Source of the DNA: JAWLFY01 sp041685355
GTDB lineage: Bacteria; Planctomycetota; Planctomycetia; Pirellulales; Pirellulaceae
Direction: 5' to 3'
DNA length: 34,972 nucleotides
Assembly: GCA_041685355.1 (NCBI GenBank)
Contig: JAWLFY010000039.1
Location: 1 to 34,972 of the forward strand
Shown here: positions 34,858 to 34,972 of the stretch, piece by piece
How positions within the stretch are numbered: position 1 is the first letter of the stretch
Layout: each line of letters opens with the position of its first letter
Program-made: the position numbers and the translations under genes
Notes under the pieces: model-generated
Databases searched by the model: none
What the model was told of the DNA's origin: nothing
What the model saw: only the letters and a program-made list of their open reading frames with translations

Positions 34858-34972
34858 TGTATTCGGCCCGCACGTGGGCATTCAGTCGTCATGAGAATGC
34901 CTGGCTGATTCATGTTCTGCCGATTCGAACGCGTTCGCGGCGACCATCAATTGAACGTGTCGCCATAGGCAA

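Overview
The window looks like a high-GC planctomycete chromosome (Planctomycetota, probably Pirellulales or a relative). The evidence is a set of lineage-typical families: a prepilin-like DUF1559 protein with an H-X9-DG motif, an adjacent pair of a DUF1587/1595/1592/1588/1585 cytochrome-like protein and a Tat-exported DUF1552 protein, a heparan-N-sulfatase-like sulfatase, and a ROK kinase without the usual zinc cysteines. No rRNA, tRNA, CRISPR array, insertion sequence or phage gene was recognised.

Layout. Bases 1-461 hold no convincing gene but contain two diverged copies of a ~76-bp direct repeat. From 462 to 11208 the genes are housekeeping or lineage-typical: a secreted protein of unknown function, a DUF1559 protein, hisB (minus strand), a sulfatase, a DUF1592-type protein, a DUF1552 protein and a P2-type cation ATPase (minus strand). 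Between hisB and the sulfatase lies a purine-rich, G-quadruplex-capable intergenic segment with a CACAGAGG-type repeat.

From 11224 to 32316 there is a compact secondary-lipid/polyketide cluster. Its centre is a 3373-residue megasynthase (14791-24912, minus strand) that I read as KS - KS-like chain-length factor - AT - C45 (penicillin acyltransferase-type Ntn hydrolase) - KR - KR - DH. It has no ACP. The ACPs are instead three tandem domains in a separate protein (27024-28496) that starts a divergent, translationally coupled operon: tri-ACP, HHxxxDG acyltransferase, MMPL/RND exporter. Upstream of the megasynthase on the same strand is a thioester-reductase-like SDR fused to an SCP2-like lipid-binding domain. 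Downstream follow a Rieske oxygenase and a FabL-like SDR. A Sfp-type phosphopantetheinyl transferase and a TcmP/LCMT-like O-methyltransferase converge on that operon.

Inferred pathway: the PPTase loads the tri-ACP; the KS/CLF/AT unit elongates a chain on it; the two KRs, the DH and possibly the FabL-like SDR set the oxidation level; the Rieske enzyme and methyltransferase tailor the product; the C45 domain, the reductase or the HHxxxDG acyltransferase releases or transfers the chain; and the MMPL protein exports it. The most unusual feature is the C45 domain. It sits where PUFA synthases carry their ACP array, and it retains the Gly-Cys autocleavage site, so the megasynthase may cut itself into two large chains.

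From 32317 to the end there is a ~550-bp spacer with a possible decayed sigma-factor-like ORF, the ROK kinase, and a two-gene unit: a small protein whose frame overlaps a TTG-started minimal nucleotidyltransferase by 110 bases.
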